The position numbers were made by a program, and so were the translations under genes. A stretch of 7,555 nt of DNA from a bacterium (GTDB taxonomy: Bacteria > Patescibacteriota > Minisyncoccia > Phycocordibacterales > GCA-002787175). The stretch spans positions 1 through 7,555 of the forward strand of contig JAUYJM010000014.1 of NCBI GenBank assembly GCA_030689285.1, written 5' to 3'. Below, in pieces: positions 5,049 through 7,555 of the stretch. The notes under the pieces are model-generated. The model searched no databases. It had not been told where the DNA came from and was given only the letters and a program-made list of their open reading frames with translations. How positions within the stretch are numbered: the stretch's first letter is position 1; every line of letters begins with the position of its first letter.

Positions 5049-6683
5049 TTAGTAATCCATTCCGGATGGCATTCCCCCTCCCATAGCCGCCTTCTCTTCT
5101 TTTGGTTTGTCTGCTATCGCCACTTCAGTGGTCAAAAGTATCGCCGCCGCCGAGGCCGCGTTTTCCACGCCCGAACGCGCTACTTTTACAGGATCAATAA
5201 TTCCTGCCAAAACCATATCAGGAATCATCTCATCTTTTAGAGCATCGTAACCGTAATTACCCTTACCTACTTTTACTTTTTCAACGATTACAGAGCCGTC
5301 GTCCTTGCCGGCATTTACCGCAATCTGGCGAAGTGGAGCTTCAAGAGCTTTAAGCACTATTGAAAATCCCACCTCCTCTTCTCGTGAAGAATTTTTCATC
5401 TTCGCTTTTGCCGCCTCGCCGGCTTTTATAAGAGCGACACCGCCTCCCGACACTACTCCCTCTTCTATGGCCGCTTTTGTGGCGTTTACCGCGTCCTCAA
5501 TCTTTAGTTTTAAATATTTCATCTCTGTTTCCGTGGCCGCTCCTACGCGGATGACCGCCACTCCCCCTGTCATTTTCGCGATTCTCTCGTCCAACTTTTC
5601 AATGTCGTATTTTGAATCGGTGTTTTCGCGAAGTTTTCTGATTTGAGAAACACGCGCCTCAACATCGGCTTTTTTGCCTTTTCCGCCGACAATCACAGTG
5701 TTGTCTTTTGTGGATATGACCTTGTTTGCTTTGCCGAGCACATCCAAATCCGCGTTCTCCATTTTTGTCCCAGTTTCATCGGAAATCATTGTAGCACCGA
5801 CAACAATGGCGATATCCTGCAAGAGTTCCTTCCTTCTATCGCCAAAACCCGGCGCTTTGACCGCAAGAACATTGAAACCGCCACGAAGCTTGTTGACTAC
5901 AAAAGTCGTGAGCGCTTCTCCATCCACGTCTTCGGCGATAATTACGAGTTCTTTTCTTCCAACCGCCGCCATCTTTTCCAAAAGCGGCAAAACCTCTTTT
6001 ATGACGGATATTTTTTTGTCCGTCACTAAAATCGCGGGGTCTTTGTATTCGGCTTCCATCCTCTCCGCGTTGGTAATCATATACGGCGAAACGTAACCCT
6101 TATCAAATTCAAGGCCTTGCACGACTTCAGACTCCACCCCGAACGATTGGGACTCTTCCACTGTCACCACGCCATCCTTGCCAACTTTGTTTATTGTATC
6201 CGCTATTATAGCGCCGAGAGCTTCTGATTCAGCCGATATCGTCGCCACTTGTTTTATTTCTTCCTTGTTCTGAATCGGCTTGGCGATATGTCTCAATGCC
6301 GCGACGATGGCTTGCGCCGCTTTCTCAATCCCCGACCTTACCGCCATAGCGTTTACTCCCATAGCTGTCTGCTTCAACCCTTCTTCAATAATGGCTTGAG
6401 CGATGATAACAGAAGTAGTCGTACCGTCTCCAGCCACCTCATTTGTTTTGTTAGCAACCTCCTTGACAATCTCTGCTCCCATATTTTCAAATTTGTCCTC
6501 CAATGAAATGTCTTTTGCGATAGACACACCGTCGTTTGTAATGGTCGGCGCGCCATATCCTTTGTCCAACACCACGTTTCTTCCACGCGGTCCTATGGTA
6601 ATCTTCACCGCGTTCGCGACCGCGTCAACCCCTCTCTTAAGCGCCTTGCGCGCTTCTTCGTTGTATAAAATAATTTTGCTCAT
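5049..6683 (-). CDS. groEL: chaperonin GroEL (Hsp60)
   Basis: ATP-driven cytoplasmic folding chamber, working as stacked seven-membered rings with GroES as lid. The 544-aa product is full length. It shows the N-terminal EEARKALKRGVD, the nucleotide-binding KITIGPRGRNVVLD (27-40) and TNDGVSIAKDI (49-59). GDGTTT (85-90) carries the catalytic Asp86, equivalent to E. coli Asp87. The apical domain includes KAPGFGDRRKE. IEDAVNATKAAIEEGVVSGGG carries the second catalytic Asp, equivalent to E. coli Asp398. The usual C-terminal GGM repeat is reduced to MGGGMPSGMDY. The ATG at 6683 is fixed by homology. No Shine-Dalgarno precedes it, and a 6-bp stem with 3-nt loop (6690-6704) ends 6 nt before the start. 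The gene follows groES after 103 nt and is followed by a strong terminator. Confidence 0.98.
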   Translation of the reverse strand: MSKIILYNEEARKALKRGVDAVANAVKITIGPRGRNVVLDKGYGAPTITNDGVSIAKDISLEDKFENMGAEIVKEVANKTNEVAGDGTTTSVIIAQAIIEEGLKQTAMGVNAMAVRSGIEKAAQAIVAALRHIAKPIQNKEEIKQVATISAESEALGAIIADTINKVGKDGVVTVEESQSFGVESEVVQGLEFDKGYVSPYMITNAERMEAEYKDPAILVTDKKISVIKEVLPLLEKMAAVGRKELVIIAEDVDGEALTTFVVNKLRGGFNVLAVKAPGFGDRRKELLQDIAIVVGATMISDETGTKMENADLDVLGKANKVISTKDNTVIVGGKGKKADVEARVSQIRKLRENTDSKYDIEKLDERIAKMTGGVAVIRVGAATETEMKYLKLKIEDAVNATKAAIEEGVVSGGGVALIKAGEAAKAKMKNSSREEEVGFSIVLKALEAPLRQIAVNAGKDDGSVIVEKVKVGKGNYGYDALKDEMIPDMVLAGIIDPVKVARSGVENAASAAAILLTTEVAIADKPKEEKAAMGGGMPSGMDY

Positions 6684-6689
6684 AGTTTT

Positions 6690-6704
6690 TATTGATGCTC
6701 AATA
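6690..6704 (-). promoter_or_regulatory. small hairpin immediately before the groEL start codon
   Basis: TATTGA (6690-6695) and TCAATA (6699-6704) form a perfect 6-bp stem with a TGC loop. It lies where a ribosome binding site would be, 6 nt from the groEL ATG. It might tune translation of groEL relative to groES. The stem is weak, so this is tentative. Confidence 0.3.
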
Positions 6705-6708
6705 TGTT

Positions 6709-6787
6709 AATGAATACTAAATTTATAAGAATTCCAAAATTTGGGAATTTTTGGTGGAAAATTAATTTGATGAATTACTAAATATAT
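6709..6787 (-). repeat. imperfect direct repeats flanking a short inverted repeat in the groES-groEL gap
   Basis: Two AT-rich copies of ATGAATACTAAATTTAT-like sequence start at 6710 and 6770, about 60 bp apart; the second has one extra T and ends at the groES stop. Between them, AATTCC (6730-6735) and GGAATT (6744-6749) form a 6-bp stem with an 8-nt loop. On the minus strand this is not followed by a T run, so it is not a convincing terminator. It may be an mRNA-processing or stability element, or leftover duplication. Confidence 0.3.
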
Positions 6788-7110
6788 TACTTTAATATCG
6801 CCAAGATATTACTGGCGTTTACTATCTGGTATTCTTCTTCATCAATCTTTAGAGCATCTCCCCATTGAAATAAAATAGTGTCGCCAACTTTAACGGGTGT
6901 CGGTACAAGTTTTCCTTCCTCCCATCTTCCTTCGCCCACGGCCAGCACTTTCCCTTTTTTAGAACCGCCTCCCTTATCCGCCGTATCTGGGATAATGATA
7001 CCTCCCGAAGTAACCTTCTCATCCGTCTCCTTGATTTCCAGCACCAAAACTCTATCGGAGAGTGGCACAACGGAAATTTCTTTTTTGCTTGAATCTTTCT
7101 GTTTTTTCAT
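6787..7110 (-). CDS. groES: co-chaperonin GroES (Hsp10)
   Basis: Forms the seven-membered lid of the GroEL chamber. The core is clear: PLSDRVLVLEI near the N-terminus, the mobile-loop region KVTSGGIIIPDT that contacts GroEL, GKVLAVGEGRW, VKVGDTILFQWGDA, and the terminal EEEYQIVNASNILAIL. The protein is 107 aa from the ATG at 7110, or 113 aa from an in-frame GTG at 7128 (reading VARQKK before the ATG). Usual length is about 95-100. The excess is a lysine-rich N-terminal tail (KKQKDSSKKE) ahead of the first beta strand. Neither start has a Shine-Dalgarno sequence, so the choice is uncertain; ATG is preferred. It is the first gene of the groES-groEL operon. Confidence 0.95.
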   Translation of the reverse strand: MKKQKDSSKKEISVVPLSDRVLVLEIKETDEKVTSGGIIIPDTADKGGGSKKGKVLAVGEGRWEEGKLVPTPVKVGDTILFQWGDALKIDEEEYQIVNASNILAILK

Positions 7111-7128
7111 TTTTTTTTGTCGCGCCAC

Positions 7129-7241
7129 ACCATTATAACTTTGAAAAATCGGTTTTTTTGGCGGGCTTTTAAATAAAACTGCTAATAAGGTCTGTTGCCG
7201 AACAAACCTTATAACACCAGAACTGTAAGCTCTGATGAGTA
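7129..7241 (-). promoter_or_regulatory. structured 5' leader of the groES-groEL operon (two tandem hairpins)
   Basis: Hairpin 1: 7228-7237 pairs with 7215-7224, 10 bp with a UAC loop. Hairpin 2: 7201-7212 pairs with 7185-7196, 12 bp with a CGGC loop. Only 2 nt lie between them. In minus-strand RNA every position pairs, counting G-U (two in the first, one in the second). On the plus strand these would be C-A mismatches, so the structure belongs to the minus transcript. Hairpin 2 is followed by UAGCAGUUUUAUUU. If transcription starts near 7241, both stems lie at the very 5' end of the groES mRNA. A leader with a regulatory, stabilising or attenuating role, or a terminator for the unit upstream, would both fit. 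No CIRCE-type TTAGCACTC repeat is present. The frame of groES stays open upstream to a TAA at about 7251 but offers no ATG. Confidence 0.5.
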
Positions 7242-7247
7242 CGGCAT

Positions 7248-7276
7248 ATTATAGGTTATTTTTGGAAAACGCGCAA
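7248..7276 (-). promoter_or_regulatory. candidate groES-groEL promoter
   Basis: On the minus strand TTGCGC (7271-7276) and a consensus TATAAT (7248-7253) are separated by 17 bp. The -10 is perfect; the -35 matches only in its TTG. Transcription would begin near 7241, giving a leader of about 115-130 nt before groES. It resembles a housekeeping promoter more than a dedicated heat-shock one. Confidence 0.5.
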
Positions 7277-7291
7277 ATTTTTTTTGAAAAA

Positions 7292-7444
7292 TCACAATCC
7301 TATAACCTTCGCTCGGCTCTTAATTTCCTTTAATCCTATTTTCTCACTCGCCTGAAAGATGAGGGGATCGACGAAAGGGAAAACGATAGACGTGGAAAGT
7401 TGCCTCCAAAGTATAGTATTCTCCCATCCTAAGATGAGCCCCAA
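7292..7444 (-). other. possible 50-aa reading frame or conserved noncoding stretch, uncertain
   Basis: A minus-strand frame is open from just after the TAA of the partial gene at 7451-7453 down to a TGA at 7292-7294. From a TTG at 7442-7444 it would give 50 aa, starting MGLILGWENTILW, with a hydrophobic middle (SIVFPFVDPLIF) and a basic end (KSRAKVIGL). There is no ATG and no ribosome binding site. A second minus frame offers a 27-aa peptide beginning MGEYYTLEATF at an ATG after TTAGG, and the plus strand also has a 28-codon frame. Several open frames at once mean that coding cannot be claimed. It could equally be an untranslated 3' region or a small RNA. A 6-bp stem with UUAG loop (CUCAUC/GAUGGG, 7422-7437) lies near its upstream end. 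Confidence 0.2.
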
Positions 7445-7450
7445 ATGATT

Positions 7451-7555
7451 TTAGCATTTCTTGATGGTGGCGAATAATTTTTTCTTTGCTTCGGACATGG
7501 TTTTGGCAAATTCCACGTGGCTTTTCTCCTTCATTTTCTTTTGAAGATCTTCTAC
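7451..7555 (-). CDS. C-terminal end of an unknown lysine-rich protein (partial)
   Basis: The last 34 codons of a gene entering from the right edge end in TAA. The visible tail includes VEDLQKKMKEKSHVEFAK and finishes LFATIKKC. It is strongly charged, probably helical, with no recognisable motif. The composition resembles other genes here, but the function cannot be judged from this piece. No clear terminator follows before the groES promoter region, so whether it is cotranscribed with groES is open. Confidence 0.5.
   Translation of the reverse strand, partial: VEDLQKKMKEKSHVEFAKTMSEAKKKLFATIKKC

Noticed and set aside
5305..6720. Several long plus-strand frames opposite groEL.
   Set aside because: They are antisense shadows of the highly conserved groEL codons, with low-complexity translations and no start signals.
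6730..6749. GAATTCC...GGGAATTTTT as a plus-strand intrinsic terminator.
   Set aside because: There is no plus-strand gene for it to terminate, and the stem is only 6 AT-rich base pairs with an 8-nt loop.
7132..7137. A second TATAAT on the minus strand only 3 nt before the GTG of groES, which could mean a leaderless start.
   Set aside because: No -35 sequence or extended -10 fits it, and the region is very AT-rich. The upstream TATAAT at 7248-7253 has correct spacing to a TTG-containing box.
7140..7450. Whether the region upstream of groES encodes a tRNA, tmRNA, SRP RNA or RNase P RNA.
   Set aside because: I looked for T-arm, SRP tetraloop, tmRNA end and RNase P core sequences on both strands and found none.
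1..7555. CRISPR arrays, insertion-sequence ends or phage genes.
   Set aside because: No regularly spaced repeats, transposase-like frames or phage-type products are visible; the gene layout is a simple co-directional chromosomal arrangement.

Overview
All the convincing genes in this window lie on the minus strand, so the window reads from right to left: end of an unknown gene (7451-7555), groES, groEL, a 50-residue small gene, a GT-B-type surface-carbohydrate transferase, a hydrolysing UDP-GlcNAc 2-epimerase (NeuC type), an APS reductase (CysH type) and a UDP-sulfoquinovose synthase (SQD1/SqdB type). Several genes show no Shine-Dalgarno sequence, proteins are lysine-rich, GroES carries a lysine-rich N-terminal extension, and GroEL ends in a short Gly/Met tail. 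This suggests a bacterium of a small-genome lineage such as the Candidate Phyla Radiation (Parcubacteria-like). The assignment is an inference from style and was not tested by a search.

Right part (4955-7555): a groES-groEL chaperonin operon. A promoter-like TTGCGC-17 bp-TATAAT sits at 7248-7276. The leader that follows would fold into two hairpins in tandem, 2 nt apart. Their imperfect pairs are G-U wobbles only when read as minus-strand RNA. No CIRCE operator is visible. A perfect 22-bp stem with a 3-nt loop (4955-5001) closes the operon. Upstream of groES, 7245-7450 holds no confident gene. It does contain an open frame of 50 codons lying just after, and in frame with, the stop of the partial gene at the right edge.

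Middle (4657-4954): a lysine-rich 50-aa small gene (4770-4922), then a weak hairpin and a perfect 34-bp palindrome (4665-4698) just before the next gene.

Left part (19-4647): a cell-surface sugar cassette. The transferase-like gene and the NeuC-like gene share an ATGA stop/start overlap. After gaps of about 107 and 89 nt come the APS reductase and the sulfoquinovose synthase. The last two form a biochemical pair: APS reductase makes sulfite, and SQD1-type enzymes combine sulfite with UDP-glucose to give UDP-sulfoquinovose. Next to NeuC-like and transferase genes, this suggests a sulfonated surface glycan, analogous to the archaeal Agl3 pathway, rather than only a photosynthetic-type sulfolipid. 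This is the most interesting content of the window.
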